Shown here: positions 30,466 through 45,400 of the stretch, in pieces | Layout: each line of letters opens with the position of its first letter | Position numbering within the stretch: the first letter of the stretch is position 1 | Assembly: GCA_028583605.1 (NCBI GenBank) | Contig: CM053328.1 | Coordinates: 11,882,782-11,946,781 of the forward strand | Reading direction: 5' to 3' | Length of the DNA: 64,000 bases | Origin: Dastarcus helophoroides | Taxonomy: Eukaryota; Arthropoda; Insecta; Coleoptera; Bothrideridae | Made by a program: the position numbers and the translations under genes | Notes under the pieces: generated by a model | Told to the model about the DNA's origin: nothing | Database searches by the model: none | What the model saw: only the letters and a program-made list of their open reading frames with translations

Positions 30466-33400
30466 GTTAAGCTGCCCGTAAATTTCAAATGTTTCAGTAA
30501 AAGAATAATTCAAAGTCGAACGTTGATGGAAAATGTTAAAATGTTTCAATTCAAACCGAAATTTTGAGAAAAATGAAACTTCAGGAAAAACTCCAAATCA
30601 GTGGCGTGTTGTGACTTTTATGAATGGGGAAGCTCACTGGAAACCCTTTTAAAAGGTATTTGGCTATCAACTGATTTCATTTTGAATGCGTCAGCATTCA
30701 AAAATTACTAAATCTTTTTATCGTGTTTGATTAGTCGAAGTGTCAATTTAAATTCAGAATTTCAAAATTTAGATTTCGAGATAATCGAAATGTTGAAAAA
30801 AATTAAAAATTTTAAGTCTAAATCCAGTTTGTTTAAATTTATTTTAAAGCAATCCAGATTTGCAAAATTCAAGTTAAATTTTAAATATTATTTCTTTAAT
30901 GTTCGATTTGGTTTTTAGACTATTTTTTATTTTGAATTTTTTTCTTTAAATTTGGAACTTGACTCAAAATTTCGAATTAAAATTCTGAATTTAATAACAT
31001 ATACTTCAAATTAAATTCAAAAAATATGTTAAAAAATTACAATATAATCACAAAATGGAACTTCTTTTTCCTGATATTCGAAATTTTAAAAAAATGTAAA
31101 TTTATTGATTTATTGAGCTCAAGGTTGTAGAAAAAACCAAATTTTCACAAAATCGAAATTTTCAACATAATTATTCGGGAAGCATTTAAAATTTTTAAAA
31201 AAATCAAAATTTTAGGACAATATAAATTTATTTTCCGACATAAATTGGACTTTTTGAAAAATTCGACTATCAAAAAGGCGGAATTTTTCAGTCAATATTT
31301 CAAAAAAATCTAAAATTCCACAAAAACTTGAAATTTCGAAAAAACTGACATTTTTTAAAAAATAGTCAACATTTTGGAAAAAGATCTAAATTGTACAAGA
31401 AACCAAATATTCACAAAAGTCGCAATTTTCAACATAATGATTCTAAAAATGTTTAAAACTTTAAAAAAAGTCAAAATTGTCAACAACAAAAAAATAATAA
31501 ATCGAAATCTCCAATCAAAAGTCGACATTAGAGAAAAAATAAAATTTTGAAGAAAAGTCGAAAGCTCGAAGTTTTGAAAAGGTGATATGTTGAAATGTCT
31601 AAATTATAGAAAGGGCGAAATTTTCAATACTAAATGAAATAAAAATCTCGAACTTTTTAAAAAATTAAAATTTTCAACAAAGTGGAATTTTTTTTTTTAA
31701 ATTTTTAGCAAAAGTTGAATTTTTGACAAAAAGTCTAATTCTTCGAAAGAAAGCACAATTTTCAAAAGAATTCGAAATGTTTAAATCAACATTTTCAAAA
31801 ATAATACAAAATTCCAGAAAAAGTTGAATTTGAGAAAAATTTAGTTATTTTAAAAAATAACACGAAAAAAAGTATATTTTAGAAAAAATCTGATTTTCAA
31901 AAATAATTTTTAACATAAGTAAAAATGTTGAACAAAAATGTAAAGGTTATTAAAAAAAAAGTTAAGGTTTTTTAAACTACATTGAAATGTTCGCAAACAT
32001 TTTCAGTCGGAATTTCAAAAGATGCCGATATTTTCAATAGTTTCAATTGTTTGGTCTTCATTTTCAAAAAAGTCGAGATTTTCAGTAAAAAGTTTTCCAA
32101 AATGTTTGTATATTTTTAAGAAAAAATGGATATTCTGAAAATCTTTTTTTTTAAAATAAATAGTTTAAATTTTTAACAGAGTAATTTTTCAAAAAATAAG
32201 CTTCAATTTACAAAAAGTCCAATTTGGAGAAAATGACGAAATTAAAGTCATTATTTTGAAAAAAGTACAATTTAGTCAAAATTTCAAGAAAATTGCTAAA
32301 TTTTGATATCTGAGATTTGCAAAAAAGTCGAAAGTAGAAAAGAAAGTCAACATTTTTAAAATATTCGAAATATTGAAAAAAAGAATTTTTTGAATTTTTT
32401 GAGAAATAGTTAACGTTTTCAAAAAATCCAAATTTTTCAAAAAAATTCAAATTTTCAGCAGAAATCGAATTAAAAAAAGTCGAAATTTTGACATAAAAGT
32501 CGAAAGTTATTGGTAAAATCACAATTTTGATTAATATAACTTTTTTTTAATTCTTTAAGTTTCTTTTTAAAAAGGTCGTAATTTTCAATGCAGTAAATTG
32601 GAACTTCCGGAAAAAGGCAAAAATTTTAAAAAAGTAAATTATTTTTGAAATGTCGAAGCTTTCACTAAAAGCCGTATTAAAGAAAAACATCAAATTTAAT
32701 TAAAAAAATGTCGAAATATTGAAAAGGTCAAGATTATCAAAAAAGTTAAAATTTCGACAAAAAAAAGGTTGAAATTTTAAGAAAAAAGGAATTTTGAAAA
32801 AGGTTTCGAAATGTCTAGATTTTCAAAAGAGTCAAAGTTTTCAATAATAATTTCAAATTTAAAAAGTCAAATTATTCAAAAATTTCTTCATGGTGGACTC
32901 TTATTGGTCGGAAATATTATGTTTATTAATTTAGCTTCCATTAATGAAAATTTAAATATTTTCAAACTGGTTCGCAGAAATGTCAAATAAAATTAATAAA
33001 CATTCAAAAAAAGTTAAAATTTTGAAAACATTCGACATTTGCAAAAACAATTTTGAAAATAATCCACATTTTCAAAGCTCATACACCCCCACTCAAGAAT
33101 TTGTACACAAATAAATTTATTATGTCAAAAGTTAATTGAATTTGTTACTCTCCAGACACAATTGGCAAATTTCGATCATAAGCGTTACTAATATCACTAA
33201 ATAGTGGTCGCAGCTGTTATGTGAAAAAAAAGCTTTGAAATAAAATGAATATGGATATTTTTACTTTGTAATTTAAGCTGTGCTTCCCCTTGCTTCCATG
33301 AAGAACACGCCACTGCTCCAAATAAATTTTGAGAGTAAACTTTAAATTAAAAATAGTGTAAATTTGGATTCAAGGAAGCCAAAATTTAATATCATTTAAA

Positions 33401-36400
33401 ATTAAAAAAATGAAAGTCCAAATTTTGGGTTTCAAGTTAAAATTCTTGAAAATATCAAGTAAAAAGTTCAAGAAAAATGTCCAAATTTCAAGAAAAAATC
33501 AGAATTCATGAAATAATTAACTCGATAATTTAAGTTTTCACTCTAAATGATAGAAAAGGGGTAAATATTTAGATTTAACATTAGAGAAGTATAACATAAA
33601 ATTTTGAAAAAAAAAGCAAAATGTGGAAAATAAACAAAAAATAAAATCGATATTACATCTGAAATTGGGATTTACTTCGAAATTTCTACTTCAAATTTAT
33701 AATTCCAACTTTTTAATGTAGAATTTAAATTCCAGTCAAATTTTTATTGCATATGATTTTGAAGAAAACTAAACTTCAAGAAAAAATCCAATTTAAGATT
33801 TAAAAAAAAATAAACAAACACCTCGAGTTTTAAGCGAAATTTAGGAAGTCGAGGAAAACTCGAAATTTCATTAAACACTTACAAGGAAAGTACCCGAGGT
33901 GTACCCCACCGATTTTTTTCATTTTGTGATATGTCATAGTATATAAAAAAATATTGGACACGTATTTTTTTTAGATGCCAACTCGGCGATTTAAGTGGTG
34001 AAACCACCCCTTAAAGTTAACCCCAAAAAACAGTTTTTCTTTAATAACTCAAGAATTAATTCACAATTTTTTGATGAAACAAACGCTCTGTTATTTCTCA
34101 TAAAAAAGCACTCCTAAAAACATATTAGTTATGGTAAAAAGTTGCGACCCCTAATTTTTATGGGGGTGAGTTTCATTTTTTTCTTATATATCAAGTTTTG
34201 AATTACTGAATTTTAATCAAATTTAACAATTTTATTAAGAAAAGTAAAAATCGGGGTTTTGCAAAAAAAATCCTTAAAAGGGGTGATTTACCCCTTAAGA
34301 TAATTTTTATCTGTACAGTGATATGGAAAATAAAACACAACATATGTTTTCAGTTTTATTTTTATAATAATTATTATGACATATATTTTGCATTAACAGT
34401 GAAATAACCCCCTATTTTTATAACGCTTGGAAAACCCCATGGATTTGATTATTATTAGATTGCGAATCAAAATATTAATTTTTTCACCTTTAACTTATTG
34501 TATGTTGATATTTTATCAAAAAAAATGTATCAACAATTTTTTTATATGCTAAATTTGTGATGGCGGTGGTGAACTCCCCATCCCTAAAGATAACCCCCAA
34601 AAACAGTTTTTCTTTAATATCTCAAGAATAAATTGGGTTAATTTTTTACTTGTAGTAATATAGAAAATTAATCGCAACATATATTTTCAATGTTATTGTT
34701 GAAACATTTATTGTGACATACATTTTACATTAGAAGTAAAATACCACAAAACTTTAATTTTAAGAGGTTTGGAAATTCCGTGGAGTTAATCATTATTAAA
34801 TTAGGCCTAAATTTTTTTTGTTGTATTTTTATATAGTTTATTGTAATATATCATTTTTCCAGATATGTGCAAAAGAAACTCTTTTTTCTTCTTTCTTCTT
34901 GTTGGATATTTCTTCACTTGAGTAAAGGAAAAAATCAACAATTGTGACACAAAATCTATTAGAAAAGACAAATGTGACTGATTGTGGCACATATGCATAG
35001 GTTAAAATATATTTGGTTATATGGATTTTAAATACATTTAAAAATGTTAAAATTTTATTTTCTTGACAAATATTAGCAAAATTTAAAAAAGGGTAAGTCT
35101 GCTGAATATAGAATTAAAAACCATTTTATATGAGGTATAACACGCATCCTTGCTCAATTTAAAAATTTTAAAGGAATAACTGTAACTCCAGGAGGGTTGA
35201 AAGGAGAGGGATATAATTATGCCTTAAAAGTGTCATTTGATAATCTCAAATTTCGTAGATAATGAATTTACATGCGTTACTTTTGGACCTCACGGTATGT
35301 ATTTAATCCCAAACTGGAAGAGATCAACTTTGGTTTTTAATTTTCTTAATAATACTGCTACATTGACTCAAATGATCGGCAAATGTAGATTTTTTTCTGC
35401 AAAATATAATGTTTCGAGACTTTGTTCATTAAATAATATTTCTTTACATTCAAGCTAAAATAGAAATTTTAGGGGTAAGACTCTAAACAGTAGGTATTTT
35501 TAAATTAAAACTTAATTGTTGGCATATTAGATTGATGAAATATCGACATAAAATAAGTAGAAGCCGAAAAAATGAATGTTTTGACCGGCAATCTGGTAAT
35601 GCTCAACCCCATCGCCAACCCTCATAAAGGTAAGAGTTTTATATTATTTCACTTTTAATGCAAAACATGTCAGAAAAAGCATTAGAGCAATAAAATTGAA
35701 ACCATATGTTGTGTTTAATTATTCATATCATTCTACAGAAAAGAATAGCCCTTTCCAATGATTTTTGTGTAAAACCTCGAGACAGGTCAATTTAATTTTT
35801 TAATTTTCTTAATGACATTTCCAAATTCCATAAAATTCAATGATTTAAAAGTTGGTATAAAAGAAAAAAATAAACCTACCCCTATAGAATTTAGGGGTTG
35901 CAACCCTTTGGCATAACTGATACGTTTTTAGGAGCACATTCTTATGGGAAATAACGTAACAATGGTTTTACAGAAAAATTCCAATTTACTCTTGAGATAT
36001 TAAAGAAACACTCTTATTTTTTGGGTTATCTTTAGGAGTGGGGATTTCACCACCTAAATCACAAATGCAGCATCTAAAACAATTGTTGATACATTATTTG
36101 CATGAAATGTCAACATATAATAAGTTAAAGGTGAAAAAATAAATGTTTTGATTCGCAATCTAATAATGATCAAATCCATGGGGATCTCCAAGCGTCATAA
36201 AAATAGGGGTGTTACGTTATTTCACTGTTAATACAAAATATATGTCAAAATAATCATTATAGAAATAAAGTTAAAAACATGTGTTGTGTTTTACTTTTCA
36301 TATTACTGTACAAAAAAAAATAACTCAAGGATCTTTTTTGCAAAACCCCGAAAGAAGTCAATTTTATTTTTTAGTTTTCTTAATAAAACTGTTAAATTTG

Positions 36401-39400
36401 AGAAAATTCAGTTGTTCAAAAGTTGATATATAATAAAAAAAATGAAACTCACCCCTATAAAAATTAGGGGTTGCAACTTTTTAACATGACTAATATGTTT
36501 TTAGAAGCGCTTTTTTATGAGAAATAACAGAGCGTTTGTTTCGTCAAAAAATTCTGATTCATTCTTGAGTTATTAAAGAAAAACTGTTTTTTGGGGTTAA
36601 TTTTAAGGGGTGGTTTCACCACTTAAATCGCCGAGTTAGCATCTAAAAAAATACGTGTCCAATATTTTTTTATATACTATAACATATCACAAAATAAAAA
36701 AAAATTGGTGGAGTCCACCTCCAACAATAAATAGTTTTCCAAATTTCCAAAACAAATATAATTTTCTCTATATTTGTCTTTTTTTACTGCAATGTTGATC
36801 TATTCTCGAAAAAGTAAAAGAATTTAGAGAAGAAAAAAATCGAAATTTCGAGTAACAGAACATTGCAAAATATTGAGGTAAAACAATAACGAATTTTAAA
36901 AAAATTGAAATTTTAATTAAAATTCAACATTTTAATAAAAACAAAAGATTTACGAATGGAAAATCAAATTTTGAGAAAATAGTCCAATTAGAAGAAAGTT
37001 AAATGTTGAGCAAATTAGTTCAATTTTGACACTAAAGTCGTTGAGAAAACTTTTTGAAAACAACTCGAAATTTCAAGCAAAATACGAATACAAAAGTTGA
37101 ATTTTAATAATAATGGCAAATTTTCTAAAAAAAAAAAAGACAAATGAAAGAAACTCCTCATTTCAAGTTAAAAAAATTGAAATTTTGCAGAGAAATAGAA
37201 AATTTTGGGAAAATAAACACAAGAAATCTGAAAAAATCGAAATTTGAAATTAAAATTAAACATTTTGAAAAAAAAGTCCGATTTTCCAGTATAAAGTCAA
37301 ATTTAAAAAAATCAGACTTGAGTAGAAAAGCGAAATTTTGGTAAAAAGACGAATTTTCTAAAAATAGTGGAGTTTGAAAAACAAATTTAAGTCCCGGACT
37401 TTTAAGAAACATTTTGAAAAAAATAATCAAAATATTAACTAAAATTGAGCCTTTTACGAAACAGTCGGATTTTCCAATGGAAAGCATAGTTTTGAAAAAA
37501 ACCGAAATTTCTAGGAAAAACAAATTGGCCAGTCGAATTTTCGAAAAAACGAACATTTTTTAAAAAGTTACGAATTTAGAAAGGAATTTCAAATTTCAGA
37601 ACAAGACCTAAAAAAAACGATAAAATTTCTCAAAGAAATTGCTTTGAGAGAAACCGACGAATTTTGAAGAATAGTTAAAATTTTTGAAATTCAACATTTT
37701 AAGAAAAAGTCGGATTTTTCAATGAAAGGACAAATTTTGAAAAAAAACGTCCCAGTTGAAATGTTTAAACAAATTGACTTCTGAGTATAAATTAAAATTT
37801 TCCGCAAAGACCACTTACAAAAGTTGAATTTAAAAAAATGATAAGCTTTCTAAAAACACGAATTTGGAAAAAAACCGGATTTAAAAAAGTGTCAAATTTA
37901 TTTCATAAATCTCTAACATTGACTGACAGACAACGCACGGCCTAAACAGCTGGTTCTAGAACAACGAAATTTTGCACACGAATGTTAATTATATCGTAGA
38001 TGAGCCCTAAGAAAGAATTTTTCAAAATTCAAGTTCTGAGGACCTAAAAATGGCCGTTGACACGACTGTATTTAAAGATGCTTATACTTGTTAAGTCATT
38101 GTCACCTTGACTGCACAACATTGACTGACAGACAACACACAGCGTTAACTGATGGTTTTAGAAGCATGAAATTTCTCGTAGGTGTTCGCCATAATACGTA
38201 GACGAGCACTAGGAGACGATTTTTCAAAATTCAGCCCCTAAGATTGTAAAAATGAGCATTAGAACGGACAGGAATGAATAATACATAAGATTGTATTTAA
38301 AGTTGCCTATAAACATTGAGATCTGATACCGTTAATCAGTGTGTCTCCTGATGAGTTTATTCAAATTTTTGTGGGTGATCTTTGAATATTTTGTCGTTTT
38401 ACAATTTTTTGTTAATTCAAAGTTAAAATTTCATATCTAAATTTAAAGTTTTTAAACCAAAGTCGAAATGTAAGAATTAAGGTCAAAAAAACTTGAATTT
38501 CTACAAAAATGCTTTTTGAAATTTTTAATTTAAAGGCAAAATTTGGAAATGATGTTGAAATTTCAAGAAGAAACTTTAAAATGTTTAAAAAAATATTCGC
38601 TCACATTTCGATTTGAACGTCGTTATTTCAAAATTGAAGCTGAAATTTCGATTGAGCTCTTTTTTGAAAATTCCCATTTGGATTTTAAACTCAAAAATTC
38701 TTATAAAATTCGATTTTTTGGTAAAACTTTTCAGTTTAAACTTGAAAAATACTACCCTTTAAAATGCCAGATTTTAAATCGAAATTTCATCAAGTCTCGA
38801 ATTTTTTTATAGAATTCGTTCAAAATTTAAAAATTCGCACTTTCAAAAATCAGATTCTTCAAAAAAATTAACAATTTTCAGGAGCAGACGAATTTTTTCA
38901 AAAGGGGAATTTACAAAAATTTGAAGAGAAAAAGGTCAAATTTTCAAAAAATTAAAAAAGTTAACGTTTTCACAAAAAATCGAAATTTTAAAGAAAGGTA
39001 GAAATTTTCAAAAAAAATCTAATTTTGAAATAGGTTACAACTTCGAGAAAAAGTCGAAATTTTTATAATAAAATGTCGAAATTATCCAAAAAATATGAAA
39101 AATAGAAAAAGTTAGAAACTTTTAAAAATCTCTGAATTTTGAGAAAACCCCGAAGTGAAAATTAAAGAAAAAAGTCAATTTTTTTAAATTAAAGTCCAGT
39201 TTATTACATAAAAGTCAAGACCTCGAAGTGTTCAAAATATAAAGACAAAAAGTAAAAAAAATTTGAAAGGTATAAGAATAGCGCCAAGATTTCTAATAAA
39301 AATCGAAGTTAGACTTTTCAAAAAAGTCATCATTTTCAGAAAATCGTAATTTTGAGAAGAAGCCAAAATTTTAAACAACAAATAAAATATCAAACACTCA

Positions 39401-42400
39401 AGAGAGTCTATCTTTGCAAAAGTCTATACTTTCAAAAAACTCAAATTTTCAAAAACATTGAATTTGTAAACAGTCAGAATTGCAAAAAAATTGATATTTC
39501 GGGCCGAAATTTCAAAAAAGATAAACATTTTTAAAAATAAAGTCAAATATTTGAAAAAAGTATTTCAAAATATAGAGATAAAGTCAAAATATTCAAAAAA
39601 ATTTGTAACATTCAAAAGCAAATGTTTAAAAAGTCTAAATTTCCATTAGAATAAATTTTTAATAAAGACAAAAAAGTAGAAGTTAAAAAATCAAAATCTA
39701 TTCAAATAAGCCAGAATTTTAACAAAGCTGGAATTTTCAAAAAGTCAAAATTTTTGAAAAATGCACGTTTTCAAAACCAAGTCAAAATTTCGAGAAAAGG
39801 GTAAACTTTTGGAAGTCGAACGAGAAAAGGTCGACATTATGAAAAAAAGTGGATATTTTAAAATATCTAGATGTTCGAAATAAGTCGAAACTTTCAATAA
39901 AAAATGAATTATTCAACAGGAATTCAAATTTTCAAAAATTCATTCTTTTCTTTCTTGTAAACGAAGACGCTAGTTTCTCAGGAAAAATGCTTTGAGAAAC
40001 AAGAAGACGGATTTTTTAAAAAGTCGAATATTTGGGCTAAAATTCAACATTTTGGGAAAGAAGTTGAATGGAAAGGTCAATTTTGTGAAAAAAACGTTTT
40101 ATTTTTGGGAATAACTCCGAAATATTGAAAAAAAGACGAATTTTGAGAATAAATTTACCTTTCCGGCAAAAGACCAATTAAAAATAACAAGTTTTAAGAA
40201 AAATTGCCCGAATGTCTTCAAAAACAGAAGAATTCAGAAAAAGTATTACGTATATATTTTCATAAAACGATCGGACCTAAAAAAAAGAAAATCGGAGAAA
40301 TTGCTTTAGAAAAAAGAAGAAATTTTTACGAACGTTGAAATTGAAGGTAAAATTTAATGTTTTGGGGAAAAAGGTCCAATAAAAAGTCAAATTTTGAGAA
40401 AAAGCGTCCAATTTTCGGAATAAATTTGAAATGTTGATAAAAAATAAATTTTGAGAATAACTTAAACTTTCAAGCAAGAAACAAATTGGAAAAAATTAAA
40501 TTTTGAAAAAATGTCTAATTTATGAAAGAGACAAATTTAAAAAACATCTTTCTAAAGAAAGGTCCGGACTGAAAAAGGATGTAATTTTTCAGTCATATTT
40601 TCAGTCAAATTTTAAGAATAGTCAAACTACCAAAAAAGGTAACTTTGAGAAAAAATTTCGAAATTTCTATAGAAATGATGCATCTTAAAATAAAAGTGAA
40701 AATTCGCAGAAACATAAAATGAAGAAAGGCAAATTTTGGAAAACAAACAGTTTCCAGAAGGGGTGAAGAAATTTCAAAAAAAGCTTATATTCAAAAGAAG
40801 TCTAAATTTCAAGTAAAAGAATCGAAACTTCGAAAAAAAGTCGAAATTTAGCAAATTCAAAATTTAGAATAAAGTAGAAATTTAGAAAAGTGTCGACATT
40901 TGGAAAAATGCTTAGATTTTGAAATGAAAGCAGAATAAGAAAAACAGAGAGAGAAAGTGTAGAAGAGAAGTGAAAAAATTAGAAGTAGAAAGATAGAGAA
41001 AGTAAACGGGAAAAAAGGTAAAAAGGAAAAATGATAAAAAAGTAACAAATAAGAAAACAAGTAGCAGAGTAAAAGAGGAAGAAAACGAGAAAGATAAAAC
41101 AATAGAAAGAAAGAAGGAAAATATAGAAAAAAAAATGGAGTAGAAAAGAAACAGTTCTTTGATTGTTATTTTTTTGCAGATTTGGTTGGGAAACTTTCAT
41201 GTTACCGGTTTACTACTATAATTTTTTGTTAATACCAATAATCCGAATGCTTCAGGGGAGATTAAGGAGCACATTCTTTTTGGTCGGAAGCAGCATCGTG
41301 TATGTCGACATATTCTTCACGTTTATTTGCGGTTATTTTGACGAAGACAGGCAGGTTATCGTCATGAGCCCTTGGCTTATATTTAAGTAAGTATAAGTGT
41401 GAAACTTATTTGAACATTCAAATCAAATTTTTCGAAATGAATTGTATCAAAATTGTGGAATGTTGAAATTATCTGATGTTTTTGCTTAGAAGCTAGAGAA
41501 TTGGAAAATTAGCCGTCTAGGTAGATAGTCTAGATGCAAGTAGAATACAACCTAGACTGCAAATTGATGCAGCCCTCTAGGTGCGTATAGTGAATCATAG
41601 GTAAGTGAACTACCAACAGTTGAAACACTGCCACCTAGCGAAGCGGTTGCTCTCCAGGAAAGTTCCCAGAAGACAAGGATTCCAATGCACAGACCAATAG
41701 TTTGAACATTTATTAGATTCGAAGTTTGGAAACCAAAAGCCCGTTTGAATCTTGTTAGATCTTGTTAGTTTGGTATATCCTAGTAAGTACTAGAGAATCA
41801 ACAAACGTCAAACGTGTGACTCTCAGACTACCCCCACCTATTGGTCCATAGAGAAAACTATGGCAATCGCCAACAATGTCGTATGCAAGTAGAATACAAC
41901 CTTGTCGGAACATTTGTTAGCATTCGAGTTGGATATACCAAACTGACGAGATCTAACAAGATCGAAACCAGTCTTTGGTTTCCAAACTTCGAAACTAATA
42001 AATGTCCAAACCTATTGGCCTGTGCATTAGATAGTCTAGGCTTAATATGAATTTTAAAATTCTTCTATCATTAAAACATGGCATGAATTTTACCTGTTCA
42101 AGTATTATTGTATGTATATGTTTTTAGACGCTACATTAAGGGTTTCTTCTTTATTGATGTCATCTCATTTTTACCGTGGAATACGATCCTTATAAAAAGC
42201 GGAATGATAGAGGGTCCCCACATCATCTGCAGTGTAATAACTTCGTTCAGAATTGTTCGAGTTAAGACATGTAGGGAATACCTAGGCAAATTACAAAAGG
42301 TAACTTACAAGATTTTAATTTACGTATTGCACTTTTAAAAAAGGATTGTTCTGAAGAAGACTTCCCAAGTTCCAGATTCTCAATTATGGTAACTAATATT

Positions 42401-45400
42401 CTAGCGTTTCCAATATGTGGTGGCAAACCTAAGGTTAACTTAAACACCCCTTGGAATATTAGAATTCTATGTATGTGGAACTTCAGATCCTTCAAGTGCT
42501 TTTTAGTCGCTTGCATCTACACCTGCAGGCACGTGCGACGACATAGAGTCCGAATGTTTAAACAAAATCCTTTTCAAACTCCAAATCCTCAGTTAGGGTA
42601 ACTAAAATATTTTCAAATAAACAAAAATTTTTATAAGGTTATCTCAAACCAAGGCTGGGGCTTTTCAGAAATTGCTATTTTTTAAAGAACCTTGAGATCT
42701 TCCCCGTAGTTTGAGTACGAGCTTTCGAAGAAGTCTCCAGAGTTTTAATTACACTACGGATCTGCAGTTTCTACTAGAAAATGGTAATATTTCCAAGATT
42801 GCACAAAACAGACGTTAGAACATTAGGAAGGAAACTTCGGATTCTTCAATTATCATTTGATCTCTAGTTTTTAAACATTCAAGTTTTTCAGTTGAAGTAA
42901 TACTTCTTCTGAAATTTCCACCAAAGAAGGGCAATATTACTTGAGTTGTCTAAAATAGATTTTGGATGGAAGTAGAAATTTCAGATCCTTCTAAATTATT
43001 CATGTCGCTGGGTTTTTTAAGTAAAACTTAGATCGTGAATTGAGTAACTGGAGATTTGAAATTTCTGCTAAGGAGTACTTTTTCTAAGGTTATCCATGAC
43101 AAATTTTAGAAGTTAAACAAGATTGTCATTTTCATCATTTTAGAGTTTCAGATCCTTCGAGATTATTGCCATGGATTGATTCCAAACTTTCGAAAGACTC
43201 GACACCCTCAAGTAATTGATGTTCTCAAATTTGTTCTAACGAATGTGTTTGTGCTAAGGAATGGAAACATTTCTAGGCTTGCCCAAAATAAACATTGGGA
43301 ACCTAGAAAGCAAGTCCTCCGTAATCTTTTTTTTTTCGTTTCCGGTGACTACCTGCGATGCAAAAGATCTCTAGTTTCGAACGATATCATTTTTGCAACT
43401 TCAGATCCTCAGTTGGGATAACGAAAGGTCAGGTATTTTTGCCAGAGAGCGAAAACTTTCTCCAGCTTGCCCCGAATTGGTTCTGCATTCTCAAATCCTA
43501 ATTTGCTTTTTCAAGTTTAACTCTCACTGAAAAACATTCAGAAAGAATTTAAAGCCCAATTTACATATAATCAGTCTGTTTAAGGACTCGGATGTGTCCT
43601 CTTAAATTTTATCCTTTCTCCAATTAATTGCATTTATCTGTCAAATGCCGAGTGAGGCGACCAAACATAAAATACACTCCAAAACATATTTTTTTTTGTA
43701 GTTCATGGGATTTTCAAGCTTCTTCTACAAACTAATAAGTACAATGGCCATACTGATACTCCTACTGGAATGGAGCACTTGGGCGGACTTCGTCATTTTG
43801 AAACTCACTACGCACAAGGATGTGCCCGATTCGGAACTATTAGACGTAAATATTCACATGTTCTACAGCAATTTGGGCAAATTGTGCCTTATAAGTACAG
43901 ACGAGCTGACCATTTCCGTCCAATCCCTTGCCCATTCGGTAATGGTTGTTTCCGTGGGGTTGTGGTTCCAGATATTCCTCTTGCGTAATATAAATCGAAC
44001 TCTGATCACTTCCACAATAAGCGTCATTTTTTCTAGTGCAAATAAAGTTCCTGAACAGACAATTCAACAGTGGTTGGAAGAATTTTCAGACGTTAAAGCG
44101 TCAGTTTCAGGAGTACATGTCCTACAAGAAGTTGTCGAAAGTGCTATGTGAGCGTATCAACAATTTCATCACGTTCCGCTTTCATAACACCGCCATCAAC
44201 GAGAGGGCGGTGTTATCAAATTTTTCAAACATGCTAAAACAGGTTAGTAGTTTAAATGTTTATAGTTCATCCTTGTTTTTGATATGTAAGTACAAAAATA
44301 TTTGACAGATAATACGACATTTGCACAAAACTTGAAATCTGGGATCGGGAAAACGAAACATAATTTACGTTATGCCTAAAAGATGAAAACATGCAAATCA
44401 TTAGGTGATTCCGTTGTTAACAATGTTAACAAATTACAGAAGAACGTTGAGATGAAATCTTGGTAGATGCAAGTGTTACAAAGTGGCTAATACTTAGGAG
44501 ATTCTTTTTGACAACTATTACAATGTTTTGAGTTTTGTGAATCTATGAGGGACGCAGGTGTTTTCAAGGAAAAATTTCCATACGACCTGCTCTTTACCGA
44601 TGAATCATTTATTTTTCCATAGATTCCACAACCTTCAAAAATACATTCGAGTATTTTTCCAAGTGCACTGTATCCTGAGAAATTTAATATTTGCCGAAGC
44701 ATGTTTAATATGGTGCTAAATAAAACAATACGCTTGTTTCAGCACTGAACTTTCATTTTTTAGGATTCCTGTTTTAATTTTTGTCAGGGTGGTAAATTAT
44801 TATCGTGCGCCTTTTGCATCATTTATATTTTAGAATTCCTGCTTTGTTTTCTTATCAGACAGGTAGATCGCAGAAACCAAAAATGTAAAATAGGTGCAAT
44901 TATTTTACTATTAGTTTCAAATGAATGGAAATACAAGTTATTATACGGCAGATAATACGTTAAAATATATTGGCCATTATTTAACGATATTTTGTATATT
45001 TATTCTTACCAGTCCACTTTATCAATTGAATCTGGTGATGCAGTTGCCATTTTTTGTGTCGAAAATATCGGGACAGCTTAGCCTACACTATTTTTTTTTT
45101 CTGAAAAATTGTCACATTCGTAATATTTTTAACTAAAAAAAATCTCCGAAGCCAACAATTCATCTGAAACACCATTTTTGTCGTATTTGTAATAGACCAC
45201 CAAAAAATAAGCTCATTGTGTCCATAATATCTTGCAACATCTTCCATAAAGGTGTCCGCAATATTTTTCACGACTTAAAAAAAAGGTCTCCGCAGTCGAC
45301 AATTCATTTCAAATCTTCCTTGTCGTATCCGCAATATTTTTGATGACCAAAAATAAACAAAAACTCATCATCATCATAAAATCAACCTTTAATGTATGAT

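Noticed and set aside
37158..37556. 132-codon minus-strand open frame rich in Phe, Leu and Lys
   Set aside because: Translation of the AAATTTT array gives Phe/Lys/Ile-rich frames by chance; similar frames occur throughout all arrays.
38345..38400. CTGATGAG word as a second hammerhead core
   Set aside because: No GAAA core or complementary stems follow at a workable distance.
43985..44151. Continuation of the gene C exon 4 reading frame past 43984
   Set aside because: A 52-base GT-AG intron with the same phase as in gene B leads to a clear C-linker (FQEYMSYKKL) in the other frame, which the read-through lacks.
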